Position numbers and translations under genes: made by a program. Shown piece after piece: positions 19,173 through 28,266 of a stretch of 58,431 bases of DNA (within the stretch, counting starts at the first letter, position 1; every line of letters begins with the position of its first letter). The notes under the pieces were generated by a model. It was given only the letters and a program-made list of their open reading frames with translations. It made no database searches and was not told where the DNA came from. The DNA is from Modicisalibacter xianhensis (GTDB lineage: Bacteria > Pseudomonadota > Gammaproteobacteria > Pseudomonadales > Halomonadaceae): contig NZ_FOPY01000018.1 in assembly GCF_900113605.1 (NCBI RefSeq), positions 1-58,431 of the forward strand, read 5' to 3'.

Positions 19173-20288
19173 TCATGTCGAAACCACCTCTTGCCAACTA
19201 TCTCGCACAACCTGGCTGGGCACGACTTCGACACTGATATCCGAGTTAGATATGAAAGTGAATCCCCCATTCAGCGTCATTGCTCCTCCGGAAATCATGG
19301 ACCCTCCTATCACAGAACTGCCATTCTGCGTTATGTCCCCATCGGCCCAGAAAACACCATACGCATCATTTTTTCCGTTAAACGCAATACTGCCAGTAGA
19401 AAACATGGCCACATCGACAGACTGTTGGTCACTTAAGTTAGACGCTCCATTATGGTCGATATTGCCATTAGCAAATAGCGTCACGTTATTAAAGCTACCA
19501 GAAACCGTCAGTTCGCCATTGCAAAAGTATGTCTTACCCCCCATATCCCCACTACCCAAAAAATCACAACTACTATCACTAGCATCCAATATTACAAAAT
19601 CCTCACCCGCCACCTTATTATAAACATTGGAACTATCAAAAAATTCTGAAACAAGTGGCACATCTTTCTCTTCAGCGCCAGAGGATGAAGTCACATTTTC
19701 GTACCCTTCACCTATTACTGGCGCCTCTCCTACCGCTGTAATATTACTGACACTTTCGGCATCAATTTTGACACTAACGTTACTGTTTGAATGAACATTT
19801 CCAAATAGCAGCGCTCCTCCGTTAACAGTGACGTTGCCGTGCGCGAGCATTCCTTGAGTAAACGCAGGCAGCAGCTCACTTTCAAACTGGACAGCAATGA
19901 TCCTTTCCATCTCATCGCCACGGCCTTTTATTGCACCATGTACAAGCACGGTGATTTCGGAGCCATAACAAGCCAACTCGTATTGATAGGAAATCACCGG
20001 TCCGGCATAACTCTCAGACGACGCAATATCCACAGCCGGTTCTATGCGCTCATGACTTGGAACACATGAAGCAATGAAGCTACCGTCAGATATCGGCAGT
20101 GCCAATACTTCGTCTCTTGACGCTCCATACTCCGCAGCCATTAGGGAAAGCGCGGCCATGCGCTGATTGCCTGCCATAGCCTCCTCCAACCGAGATAATT
20201 GGAAACTACTGAGGCCAAGCATCAAGGCAACCGTCAGGAATACGAGACTGACCAGCAAAGCGGCCCCTTTCTGTTGCTGCATCGTCAT
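19173..20288 (-). CDS. pilX: PilX-like minor pilus protein with repetitive C-terminal half
   Basis: 371 residues, about twice the usual PilX length. The N-terminus is PilX-like (QQQKGAALLVSLVFLTVALMLG, then RLEEAMAGNQRMAALSLMAAEYG). From about residue 150 the sequence becomes rich in Asn, Gly, Ser with repeating short motifs (TVNGGALLFGNVHSNSNV, FANGNIDHNGAS, STGSIAFNGK, WADGDITQNGSSVIGG, MISGGAMTLNGG), which suggests a right-handed beta-helix as in polymer-forming or adhesive passenger domains. DNA from about 19250 to 19900 is visibly more AT-rich than its neighbours. It is the last gene of the operon, ten bases after pilW. PilX name is by family and position. Confidence 0.7.
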   Translation of the reverse strand: MTMQQQKGAALLVSLVFLTVALMLGLSSFQLSRLEEAMAGNQRMAALSLMAAEYGASRDEVLALPISDGSFIASCVPSHERIEPAVDIASSESYAGPVISYQYELACYGSEITVLVHGAIKGRGDEMERIIAVQFESELLPAFTQGMLAHGNVTVNGGALLFGNVHSNSNVSVKIDAESVSNITAVGEAPVIGEGYENVTSSSGAEEKDVPLVSEFFDSSNVYNKVAGEDFVILDASDSSCDFLGSGDMGGKTYFCNGELTVSGSFNNVTLFANGNIDHNGASNLSDQQSVDVAMFSTGSIAFNGKNDAYGVFWADGDITQNGSSVIGGSMISGGAMTLNGGFTFISNSDISVEVVPSQVVRDSWQEVVST

Positions 20289-20298
20289 GCCCCCGTGA

Positions 20299-20874
20299 TT
20301 AGCTCCCAGCATTAACCTGGGCAATGATGGCGGACCGACTTGCCGCCCTGAACATGACCTCTCGGCCTGTTGTAGCTTCGCTGTCTAGCGCAGAAAAACG
20401 TACAGAAATATCTATATACGCAACGCTTCCATTGACATTCCCTGAGGTAAAACTTACCAAATCAAGGTTCGATACCAAAGGCTCCTCAATGGGATCAACT
20501 CCACTGCAATGTGTCGTCAGAGACAATGTCGATGTTTCAACCACAAATTGATAGTCCACTCGCTCCAAGTTTCCGCCGGAACAGTAAGGGTCCTCAGAGC
20601 GACTTTCTCCATAGCGAAGAATCAAAGTACTTCCAGTATTCGTGACTGCCATATTGTTATCTGCAGTCCTGATATCCAGCGAGACCGAATCCGCCAGGAA
20701 TCGAAGTATCTCCTGTCGGTCATTCAATTGATCGACACGCTCAAATGTCTGACGGCTCGCAAGGAATACCTGCGAGGCGCCAAGCAGAATAACCAGCCCT
20801 ATAACCATGGCAATCATCAGCTCGATGAGGGTAAAGCCTCCCTGCCTCATGCCACTTCGCTCGCGCATGCTCAT
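20299..20874 (-). CDS. pilW: PilW-family minor pilin
   Basis: 191 residues with a prepilin leader MSMRERSGMRQG cut before [26 protein letters not shown], followed by the PilW-type segment with RQTFERVDQLNDRQEILRFL and a C-terminal beta-rich domain with cysteines. Minor pilins of this class prime pilus assembly at the tip with FimU, PilV, PilX and PilY1. Its start overlaps the pilV stop by four bases (ATGA), so translation is coupled. Confidence 0.85.
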   Translation of the reverse strand: MSMRERSGMRQGGFTLIELMIAMVIGLVILLGASQVFLASRQTFERVDQLNDRQEILRFLADSVSLDIRTADNNMAVTNTGSTLILRYGESRSEDPYCSGGNLERVDYQFVVETSTLSLTTHCSGVDPIEEPLVSNLDLVSFTSGNVNGSVAYIDISVRFSALDSEATTGREVMFRAASRSAIIAQVNAGS

Positions 20875-21299
20875 GGGGCTGCTGCCTCTTCCGGCAACCG
20901 CGTATAGTAAGTCAGCGTCGAGACATCGCCTTCGTCAGCGAATCGATCCTCGTCCCAGGTGACAGTAATCAGAAACTCACAGTCCCCTTGGACTCCAATC
21001 GAGCTTTCACTCAGCCCAGGCAACTTGGCCCCCCAATGGGTACGCCATTGTTCTTGTACCTCAGCACCAGTAGGGCAAGTACCCCCCGTGCCGGCCAAGG
21101 CAGTCCATAATCGTTCATTGGCATCCATGGCGATGACAGTTGCAAGCGAGCGCTGGTAGGACATATGGGCGCCCTGCATGGCCTTCAACTGCATGGCCGC
21201 CACGCCCAATAATCCCAAGGATAGGACCAGAATGGCGACCAAAGCTTCGACAAGGGTGAAACCCTTTTGGATGCCCCCATTCAAGCCGCGGTCACGCAC
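20871..21299 (-). CDS. pilV: PilV-family minor pilin
   Basis: 142 residues; leader [12 protein letters not shown] then GFTLVEALVAILVLSLGLLGVAAMQLKAMQ, which is the characteristic PilV N-terminus (LGLLGVA-x-MQ). Start is GTG at 21299, overlapping the upstream fimT-like gene by eight bases. C-terminal domain is short with a few cysteines. It belongs to the tight minus-strand minor pilin operon pilE-fimT-pilV-pilW-pilX. Confidence 0.88.
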   Translation of the reverse strand: MRDRGLNGGIQKGFTLVEALVAILVLSLGLLGVAAMQLKAMQGAHMSYQRSLATVIAMDANERLWTALAGTGGTCPTGAEVQEQWRTHWGAKLPGLSESSIGVQGDCEFLITVTWDEDRFADEGDVSTLTYYTRLPEEAAAP

Positions 21300-21798
21300 A
21301 TGTTTTCCCTATCCGGCCCATCAGGCCGATTTTGATGGATTCGCTTTGCCCTTGATGATTCAGTTCTACCGCCTGACAGGAGCTTTCCGTCAAGCGGCCC
21401 AGCGAGTTGAATGTCACCTGACGGGCACTGCTTTCCGAGAGTGCCACAGGTGTTGAGTCGGCATTCCTATATAGCAGGCACTCGGTTTGTGTGGTGTCGG
21501 TACAATCGATACTCGTCAAGGCTGTTCCATCATCGACCTTGACCTCTAGTCGCCAACCGGAATCTCCTAAACGCGTAATCTCGGCAGTTACCGCCTCACG
21601 GCGCTTGACGGCTTCGCTGCGTGCCAGGTTCAGACCTGCCAGTAGTTCGTTATGGTCGGCTGTCAGCCGGCTTGTGGCGATCAGGTTCTGAAAGCCGGGC
21701 ACGGCGACGGTTGCCATGATGACAATTACTGCCAATGTGACCAATAGTTCGATCAGGGTTAGCCCCGCCTGCTTGGCTGAACTACCACCGACAGACAT
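21292..21798 (-). CDS. fimT: GspH/FimT (FimU-like) minor pseudopilin
   Basis: 168 residues; leader [11 protein letters not shown] then [30 protein letters not shown], followed by [28 protein letters not shown], the typical FimT/FimU helix (SEAVKR). Four cysteines in the globular part. The start lies inside the end of the pilE-like gene (17-bp overlap). FimT and FimU are hard to separate by sequence alone; the position first among the minor pilins favours a FimU role. Confidence 0.83.
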   Translation of the reverse strand: MSVGGSSAKQAGLTLIELLVTLAVIVIMATVAVPGFQNLIATSRLTADHNELLAGLNLARSEAVKRREAVTAEITRLGDSGWRLEVKVDDGTALTSIDCTDTTQTECLLYRNADSTPVALSESSARQVTFNSLGRLTESSCQAVELNHQGQSESIKIGLMGRIGKTCA

Positions 21799-22159
21799 CG
21801 GCGCCCCCCACCCCCCTGGCCCCGGTTTGTGTCAGGGTAAAGCTTCCACAATCATCCCCTGCCTGATCCCCTTGCGGCGCGGCCGTCAGGGTAAAAGTGG
21901 AGGTGGTCAGCGCACCGGTAATTGCATAATGTCCGTCCGGTGACGCACTGCGGAAACTGCAATCGGTATAGGCACTATTGACCGTATAGCAACGCTCCAG
22001 TTGTTGCGCCGCTTCCATCAGGCCTGCCTGGCCGTCGGTACGTCGGGCCCTCTCGACATAACCGGTATATAACGGGTAAGCAATGGACGCGAGAATGCCG
22101 ATGATCACCACGGTAATCATCAACTCTATCAGGGTGAAGCCCCTTTCGCGTCTCTGCAT
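21782..22159 (-). CDS. pilE: PilE-like minor pilin
   Basis: 125 residues from ATG 22159: leader MQRRER then [61 protein letters not shown], matching the PilE/type IV pilin group of Pseudomonas minor pilin clusters. A C-terminal disulfide pair (DDCGSF...DVCRW) closes the D-region. The frame extends upstream to 22273 through the promoter region, but a 6-residue leader is normal for this family. It is the first gene of the operon, after the ispH terminator. Confidence 0.82.
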   Translation of the reverse strand: MQRRERGFTLIELMITVVIIGILASIAYPLYTGYVERARRTDGQAGLMEAAQQLERCYTVNSAYTDCSFRSASPDGHYAITGALTTSTFTLTAAPQGDQAGDDCGSFTLTQTGARGVGGADVCRW

Positions 22160-22231
22160 CACGCTACCTATGCCAATTAGTTTTGTTTCAGTATGTATCA
22201 GTCTATACGAGCCTGTCAGCCGACCATCCAT

Positions 22232-22260
22232 AAAAAAGTCGGGCCGAAGCCCGACTTTTC
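22232..22260 (-). terminator. Terminator hairpin between pilE and ispH
   Basis: Perfect 11-bp inverted repeat AAAAGTCGGGC (22234-22244) / GCCCGACTTTT (22249-22259) with a CGAA loop. Read on the minus strand it lies upstream of ispH, so it can stop the opposite-strand read-through or separate the pilin promoter from ispH. Because ispH ends at 22283 and its transcript runs leftward into it, it is the ispH terminator. Confidence 0.8.
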
Positions 22261-22282
22261 GTTGAATTGCCAATGAGCCTTC

Positions 22283-23236
22283 TCAGCCACTGACGATGAC
22301 CTGCTCGCGCAGCTCGCGCGGCATCGAGAACACAATGGTTTCCTCGCGGCCTTCAAGTTCCTGGGGCAATTCGGCACCCAGTTCACGCAGGCGCTCGATC
22401 ACGCCTTGCACGAGCACCTCGGGCGCACTGGCTCCGGCGGTAATGCCGATCGTCTCGACGCCCTTCATCCAGCTTGCGTCGATAACGCTAGCGTCATCGA
22501 TCAGTTGGGCCGGCGTACCCATACGCTCGGCCAGCTCGCGCAGGCGGTTGGAGTTGGAACTGTTGACGCTGCCCACCACCAGCACCAAGTCGCTTTCCGC
22601 CGCCAACTGGCGTACGGCATCCTGGCGATTCTGGGTGGCGTAGCAGATGTCGTCCTTGCGCGGCCCCTGGATTGCCGGGAACTTGGCACGCAGCGCATCG
22701 ATAACCTTGGCCGTGTCGTCCATCGACAGCGTGGTCTGGGTGACGAAGGCCAGGGCCTCGGGATCTTTCACCTCAAGCGCCTCGACATCGGCCTCGTCCT
22801 CGACCAGGTAGATGTCACCGCCATGCGAGGTGTCGTAGCGGCCCATGGTGCCCTCCACCTCGGGATGGCCGGCATGCCCGATGAGGATGCACTCCTGGCC
22901 ACGCTTGGCGTAGCGCAGGACCTCCATGTGCACCTTGGTCACCAGGGGACACGTCGCATCGAACACCTTGAGCCCACGCCGCTCGGCTTCCTGCTGGACG
23001 GCCCGCGACACGCCATGCGCCGAGAAAATGACGGTGACGTCATCGGGCACTTCGTGGAGTTCTTCAACGAAGATTGCGCCGCGTTCGCGCAATGTCTCCA
23101 CCACGAAGCGGTTATGCACCACTTCATGACGCACGTAGATGGGCGGTCCCAGCACGTCCAGGGCGCGATTGACGATCTCGATGGCACGGTCGACACCGGC
23201 ACAGAAGCCGCGGGGGTTGGCCAGCTTGATCTGCAT
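22283..23236 (-). CDS. ispH: 4-hydroxy-3-methylbut-2-enyl diphosphate reductase
   Basis: Last step of the MEP isoprenoid pathway, giving IPP and DMAPP. 317 residues. The three iron-sulfur cysteines are visible: [14 protein letters not shown] (near residue 12), [12 protein letters not shown] (near 96) and [11 protein letters not shown] (near 197). Substrate-binding segments [14 protein letters not shown] and [11 protein letters not shown] are also present. It is at the 3' end of the ribF-ileS-lspA-fkpB-ispH group. Confidence 0.97.
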   Translation of the reverse strand: MQIKLANPRGFCAGVDRAIEIVNRALDVLGPPIYVRHEVVHNRFVVETLRERGAIFVEELHEVPDDVTVIFSAHGVSRAVQQEAERRGLKVFDATCPLVTKVHMEVLRYAKRGQECILIGHAGHPEVEGTMGRYDTSHGGDIYLVEDEADVEALEVKDPEALAFVTQTTLSMDDTAKVIDALRAKFPAIQGPRKDDICYATQNRQDAVRQLAAESDLVLVVGSVNSSNSNRLRELAERMGTPAQLIDDASVIDASWMKGVETIGITAGASAPEVLVQGVIERLRELGAELPQELEGREETIVFSMPRELREQVIVSG

Positions 23237-23285
23237 GTAGAGCCTCGCTTGATACGCTCGGGTATCGTTGCGGATAAATTCAGTG

Positions 23286-23732
23286 TCAGTGGGTCGTTAC
23301 CGGCTTCACTTCGAGCACCTCCACTTCGAAGGTCAGGGTACGCCCCGCCAGCGGATGGTTGAAGTCGACATCCACATGGGTGTCGTCAATGCTGACGATC
23401 ACACCCGGCAGCTCGCCACCTGCCGCGTCGGCAAACGACATCACCAGCCCCTCTTCCAGCTCCGGTCCCTCGAAGCTGTCCCGCGGAATGCGTTGTACGT
23501 TCTGCGGATTGTGCTGACCGAAGGCGTGTTCCGGCGGGATCGTGTAGCTGCCGGTGTCACCGTCGGTCAGCCCCTTGATCGGCGACTCGAATCCTGGCGG
23601 CAGGTTACCGTCACCGTACTGGAACGTCGCCGGCTGCTTGTCGCGGGTCGAATCGATCACCGACCCATCCTCCAGCTTGAGGGTAAAGTGCAGCGTCACT
23701 TCCATGCCGTCGCCAATACGATATTCGCTCAT
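23286..23732 (-). CDS. fkpB: FKBP-type peptidyl-prolyl isomerase (SlpA/FkpB)
   Basis: 148 residues starting at [16 protein letters not shown] with AGGA about 9 bases upstream. FKBP domain with the SlpA/SlyD-type inserted flap: [23 protein letters not shown], then [26 protein letters not shown]. It lacks the histidine-rich tail of SlyD. Location directly after lspA is conserved in gammaproteobacteria and supports FkpB. The product acts in the cytoplasm on proline-limited folding. Confidence 0.92.
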   Translation of the reverse strand: MSEYRIGDGMEVTLHFTLKLEDGSVIDSTRDKQPATFQYGDGNLPPGFESPIKGLTDGDTGSYTIPPEHAFGQHNPQNVQRIPRDSFEGPELEEGLVMSFADAAGGELPGVIVSIDDTHVDVDFNHPLAGRTLTFEVEVLEVKPVTTH

Positions 23733-23754
23733 CTTTGCGTTCCTGTGTTCGGGA

Positions 23755-24273
23755 TCAAGACCGCGAGGTCTTGTCGCGTTCCCCGCGTGCATCGCGCAGG
23801 GACTCGAGAATCATGCCGATGGCTCCCAGCGTGATGGCCGTATCGGCCAGATTGAAGGCCGGGAAGTAATGGTTTTGCCAATGGAAGGATAGGAAATCCA
23901 CCACGTAGCCGTGAACCACTCGGTCATACAGATTGCCCAGCGCCCCGCCGATGACCAGCGCCAGCGACGCGGCCATCAGTTTCTCGTGGGCCCGCAGGCG
24001 AGTCAGCCACACGGTAAGGCCGATACTGGCACCGACGGCGATCACCGCGAACAGCCAGCGCTGCCAGCCGTCATGCTCCGCCAGGAAACTGAATGCGGCC
24101 CCAGTATTGTGCAGCAGCGTCAGGTTGAAGACCGGCAATACCACCACCGGCTGGCCATAGACCAGCAGGCTGCTGGCCAAGGCCTTGGCACCAAGATCAA
24201 GTACGATCACCGCGACCGACAGCCACAGCCAGCGCAGTGGATGGGTCATTGGCGGAGTCTGCGCCTCAGGCAT
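23755..24273 (-). CDS. lspA: Lipoprotein signal peptidase (signal peptidase II)
   Basis: Inner-membrane aspartyl protease that removes lipoprotein signal peptides. 172 residues and four membrane helices. Catalytic aspartates lie in [19 protein letters not shown] and [14 protein letters not shown]. Other family segments: [10 protein letters not shown] and [12 protein letters not shown] chose the ATG at 24273 (MPEAQTPP...), which overlaps the ileS stop region by eight bases and resembles the Pseudomonas N-terminus; ATG 24249 is an alternative. Confidence 0.95.
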   Translation of the reverse strand: MPEAQTPPMTHPLRWLWLSVAVIVLDLGAKALASSLLVYGQPVVVLPVFNLTLLHNTGAAFSFLAEHDGWQRWLFAVIAVGASIGLTVWLTRLRAHEKLMAASLALVIGGALGNLYDRVVHGYVVDFLSFHWQNHYFPAFNLADTAITLGAIGMILESLRDARGERDKTSRS

Positions 24274-27118
24274 AATGACGCTCTTCACCGGGGCCTTCCG
24301 GCAGGTTGCTGATGCAGCGCCCGCACAGGTCGGGATGCTCGGCATGGCTGCCGACATCCTCGCGATGGTGCCAGCAGCGCTCGCACTTGGCATGCGAGCT
24401 GGCCGTCACTGCCACCTTGAGGCCAGTCAGCTCGGTCGTTTCAGCATTCTTGGCCTCGGCGCTATCCAGCGATGCCAGATGCACCTCGCTGGTCAGCAGC
24501 ACGAAACGAAGCTCGCTGCCCAAGCGGCCCAGCGACTCGCGCAGGGCGTCGTTGACATAGAGTGTCACCTCGGCAGCCAGGCCACTCTTGATGACCTTGG
24601 CGTTGCGCGCATCTTCCAGGCACTTGTTGACGGCCTGCTTGACCTCCAGCACCTGCTCCCAGAAGTCGCGACCGAACACGGCATCGTCAGCCAGGGTGTT
24701 CAGGTCCGTGTAGAAGGTCTCGAGCAGCACACTGGCCTTGCGCTCGCCGGGGATGTGCTCGTAGATTTCCTCGGCCGTGAACGACAGGATCGGCGCCACC
24801 CAGCGCGCCAGCGCCTCGACGACACGATAGAGCGCCGTCTGGCAGCTGCGCCGTGCCAGGGAGTCTGCCTGCGTGGTGTACTGGCGGTCCTTGATCACGT
24901 CGAGGTAGAAACCGCCCAGCTCGCGGGCACAGAAGGTGTGCACCTGCTGGTAGACCTCGAGGAAGCGGTAGTCGGCATAGGCCTTCTCGATGCGTGCCTG
25001 GAGCTGCGCCGCCCGGTCGACCACCCACTGGTCCAGCGCCAGCATGTCCTCGAAGGGTACTGCGTCGCGCTGGGCATCGAAGCCATTCAGGTTGGCCAGC
25101 AGAAAGCGCGAGGTATTGCGGATGCGCCGGTAGACGTCTGCGGTGCGCTTGAGGATCTCGTCTGAGACCGCCATTTCGCCAGAATAGTCGGTGGAAGCGA
25201 CCCACAGGCGCAGGATGTCCGCACCCAGCTTGTCCATTACCTCCTGCGGCGCAACCACGTTGCCTACCGACTTGGACATCTTGCGGCCCTGGGCATCGAC
25301 GGTGAAGCCGTGGGTCAGCAGGCCCTTGTACGGCGGATGACCGTCGATGGCGCAACCGGTCAGCAGCGAGGAGTGGAACCAGCCACGATGCTGGTCGGAG
25401 CCTTCCAGATACAGATCGGCAGCCGGCCCTTCGCCCTGCTCGGGATGATCGAAGACCGCTGCGTGAGAGCCGCGCAGCACATGCCAATGCGTCGTACCGG
25501 AATCGAACCACACGTCGAGCGTGTCGGTGACCTTTTCGTAGAGGGCAGATTCATCTCCCAGCAGCTCGGCAGGGTCGAGGCGGAACCAGGCATCGATACC
25601 TTCTTTCTCGATACGGCTTGCCACTTCTTCCATCAACTCGACGGTACGCGGATGCAGCTCGCCGCTGGCACGATCGAGGAAGAACGGGATCGGCACCCCC
25701 CAGTTGCGCTGGCGCGAGATGCACCAGTCCGGCCGGTTGGCGATCATCGAGTGCAGGCGCGCCTTGCCCCAGCTCGGCACGAACTGGGTCGCCTCGATAC
25801 CGTCCAGTGCACGCTGACGCAGCGTCCGGCCATCCTGCCCCTCGATATCCATGCCCACGAACCACTGGGCGGTGGCACGGTAGATTACCGGCGTCTTGTG
25901 GCGCCAGCAGTGCATGTAGCTATGGGTGATCTTCTCGTGGGCCAGCAGTGCGCCGACTTCCTCGAGTTTGGCGACGATCTGTGGATTGGCCTTCCAGATC
26001 ATCTGCCCGCCGAAGAACGGCAGGTCATCGACGTAGACACCATCGCCCATGACCGGATTCTGGATTGCCTCGAACTCCATGCCGTAGGCGCGACAGGTGA
26101 CGAAGTCATCCACGCCGTAGGCCGGGGCAGAATGGACGATGCCGGTGCCGGCATCGGTTTCCACGTAGTCGCCCAGATAGACCGGCGAGAGGCGGTCGTA
26201 GAACGGGTGGCGGAACTGCAGATTCTCGAGCTTGGCCCCGGCCGTGGTGGCCGTCACCTCGCCCTGCAGATCGAAGCGCTGCAGGCAGCTCTCGACCAGC
26301 GCCTCGGCCAGCACCAGCAGGCGTTCACCGGTGTCGACCAGTGCATAGTCAACGTCGGGGTGCACGTTGAGCGCCTGGTTGGCGGGAATGGTCCAGGGCG
26401 TAGTGGTCCAGATCACCACGGCGGCCGGCTTGGAAAGCCGCTCGAGCCCGAAGGCCGCAGCCAGCGCCGAGGAGTCTTCCGCGGCGAAGGCCACATCAAT
26501 GGCATCCGACTTCTTGTCGGCATATTCGACCTCGGCCTCGGCCAGTGCCGAGCCGCAATCGAAGCACCAGTTGACCGGCTTGAGTCCCTTGAACACGTAG
26601 CCATGTCGGACCATCTCGGCCAGCGCACGGACTTCGCCGGCCTCGTTGACGAAGTCCATGGTGCGGTAAGGGCGCTCCCAATCACCGATCACGCCAAGAC
26701 GCACGAAGTCGGTCATCTGGCCCTGGATCTGCTCGGCGGCGTACTCGCGGCACAGCGCCCGCGCCTCGTCGGGCGGCAGGTGCTTGCCGTGGGTCGTCTC
26801 GACCTTGTGCTCGATGGGCAAGCCATGGCAGTCCCAGCCCGGCACATAGGGTGCATCGAACCCGGCCAGGCCCTTCGACTTGACGATGATGTCCTTGAGG
26901 ATCTTGTTGACAGCGTGCCCGATGTGGATGCTGCCGTTGGCATAGGGCGGGCCGTCATGCAGCACAAACGTCTTGCGGCCCTGGCCCGCCTCGCGCAGGC
27001 GCTGATAGAGATCGATCTCCTGCCAGCGCTGAATACGTGCCGGCTCGCGCTTGGGCAGGTTGCCGCGCATGGGAAAATCGGTTTCAGGCAGGTTCAGGGT
27101 ATGCTTGTAGTCGCTCAT
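24266..27118 (-). CDS. ileS: Isoleucyl-tRNA synthetase
   Basis: Class I synthetase of 950 residues, the bacterial (zinc-containing) type. HIGH motif as [17 protein letters not shown] near residue 58; KMSKS motif as [10 protein letters not shown] near residue 610; CP1 editing domain between; C-terminal zinc ribbon [12 protein letters not shown]...[12 protein letters not shown] precedes the ATG. It overlaps the ribF stop by four bases (ATGA) and is followed immediately by lspA, the conserved ribF-ileS-lspA operon. Confidence 0.98.
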   Translation of the reverse strand: MSDYKHTLNLPETDFPMRGNLPKREPARIQRWQEIDLYQRLREAGQGRKTFVLHDGPPYANGSIHIGHAVNKILKDIIVKSKGLAGFDAPYVPGWDCHGLPIEHKVETTHGKHLPPDEARALCREYAAEQIQGQMTDFVRLGVIGDWERPYRTMDFVNEAGEVRALAEMVRHGYVFKGLKPVNWCFDCGSALAEAEVEYADKKSDAIDVAFAAEDSSALAAAFGLERLSKPAAVVIWTTTPWTIPANQALNVHPDVDYALVDTGERLLVLAEALVESCLQRFDLQGEVTATTAGAKLENLQFRHPFYDRLSPVYLGDYVETDAGTGIVHSAPAYGVDDFVTCRAYGMEFEAIQNPVMGDGVYVDDLPFFGGQMIWKANPQIVAKLEEVGALLAHEKITHSYMHCWRHKTPVIYRATAQWFVGMDIEGQDGRTLRQRALDGIEATQFVPSWGKARLHSMIANRPDWCISRQRNWGVPIPFFLDRASGELHPRTVELMEEVASRIEKEGIDAWFRLDPAELLGDESALYEKVTDTLDVWFDSGTTHWHVLRGSHAAVFDHPEQGEGPAADLYLEGSDQHRGWFHSSLLTGCAIDGHPPYKGLLTHGFTVDAQGRKMSKSVGNVVAPQEVMDKLGADILRLWVASTDYSGEMAVSDEILKRTADVYRRIRNTSRFLLANLNGFDAQRDAVPFEDMLALDQWVVDRAAQLQARIEKAYADYRFLEVYQQVHTFCARELGGFYLDVIKDRQYTTQADSLARRSCQTALYRVVEALARWVAPILSFTAEEIYEHIPGERKASVLLETFYTDLNTLADDAVFGRDFWEQVLEVKQAVNKCLEDARNAKVIKSGLAAEVTLYVNDALRESLGRLGSELRFVLLTSEVHLASLDSAEAKNAETTELTGLKVAVTASSHAKCERCWHHREDVGSHAEHPDLCGRCISNLPEGPGEERHYA

Positions 27119-28188
27119 GGGGTTCCATCATCGTCGCGTCCGACGGGCGACGAGCCCGCCGGGGAGTCAGTATTCACTGCAATCGGGGCCAGAGGCGCCG
27201 ATGCCAGATAACGTGTCCAGTCCTGCTTGTCATTACCGGCCAAGGCGTTCCGGTCCCGGTACCAGCCCTCGAAATAATGTCGCGCCCGCACCTGATCGGC
27301 ATGAATCTGGCGCTTGAGGGCATCCAACCCATCGAAGGTCATTTCCCCACGCAGCCGGGCACAGGGAACTACCTCGAGCCGCTGACCGTAAAGATCGCCA
27401 TCGAAATCGAACAGATGCACCTCGAGTACGGGCCGCCTGGCGCCCACCGTGGGCCGCCACCCCACATTGGCCACCCCGGCAACCTCGCGGCCGTCGGCCA
27501 GGCGAGAGATCACCGCATAGACACCGCGCAGTGCCAGTGGACCGGGCAACAGCGGGAGGTTGGCGGTGGGTACACCTATCGTACGACCCAGTTTCTGATC
27601 GGCCACGACACGCCCGCAGAACCGATAGGGGCATCCCAGCATACGGGCTGCCTGGGCAAAGTTACCGCTCGCCAGCAGGGTGCGCACCCGGGAACTCGAT
27701 ACCCGCTCGTCGTCGAGCTGGAAGGTACGCGTATGTTCCACGCCGAAGCCGCATTCCCTGCCTACCTGCGCCAGCAATTCGAAATCACCGAGCCGGTCAC
27801 AACCGAACCGGAAATCGTCCCCGACCACCAGATGACGTACGTCGAGCCCCTGCAGCAGGATACGGTCGATGAACTGGCGTGCCGTCAGGCTGCGCAAGGC
27901 ATCGTTAAACGGAAGGCAGAGAATGCGCTCGGCCCCGTACGAGGCCAGCAGCCAGGCCTTGTCACGCAGGCGGGTCAGGCGCGGCGGGGCCTGGTCACCG
28001 GCGAAGAATTCCCGCGGCTGGGGCTCGAAGACCACGACCGTCACCGGCAGGCCGAGCGCCTCGGCCTGGCCACGCAACTGATCGAGAATCGCCTGGTGAC
28101 CGCGATGCACCCCATCGAAGTTGCCGATGGTGGCGACGCAGCCGCGATGATGCTCGCGCAGATTGTGCAAACCGCGGATCAGTTCCAT
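27115..28188 (-). CDS. ribF: Bifunctional riboflavin kinase/FAD synthetase
   Basis: Makes FMN and FAD from riboflavin. 357 residues from [12 protein letters not shown] at 28188, collinear with E. coli RibF. N-terminal FAD synthetase (nucleotidyltransferase) domain with [17 protein letters not shown]-terminal riboflavin kinase domain with [13 protein letters not shown] and [12 protein letters not shown]. The tail beyond about residue 310 is longer than in E. coli and ends in a Ser/Pro-rich stretch without recognised motifs. Shine-Dalgarno sequence is weak. Confidence 0.95.
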   Translation of the reverse strand: MELIRGLHNLREHHRGCVATIGNFDGVHRGHQAILDQLRGQAEALGLPVTVVVFEPQPREFFAGDQAPPRLTRLRDKAWLLASYGAERILCLPFNDALRSLTARQFIDRILLQGLDVRHLVVGDDFRFGCDRLGDFELLAQVGRECGFGVEHTRTFQLDDERVSSSRVRTLLASGNFAQAARMLGCPYRFCGRVVADQKLGRTIGVPTANLPLLPGPLALRGVYAVISRLADGREVAGVANVGWRPTVGARRPVLEVHLFDFDGDLYGQRLEVVPCARLRGEMTFDGLDALKRQIHADQVRARHYFEGWYRDRNALAGNDKQDWTRYLASAPLAPIAVNTDSPAGSSPVGRDDDGTP

Positions 28189-28266
28189 GCGTCGTTCACG
28201 AGTCGATAAAAGGGTCAATTATAACGAAGGGGCCGGACCTTGACAGCCGCACTCCCGCTTCTTGCC

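Noticed and set aside
19250..19900. Prophage or IS remnant as the cause of AT-rich DNA
   Set aside because: The stretch is an intact reading frame continuous with a PilX N-terminus, and no transposase, integrase or terminal repeats flank it.
24687..25511. Long plus- and minus-strand frames inside ileS, uvrA, clpB and rapA
   Set aside because: These are shadow frames of GC-rich genes, with biased Arg/Gly/Pro content and no ribosome-binding site.
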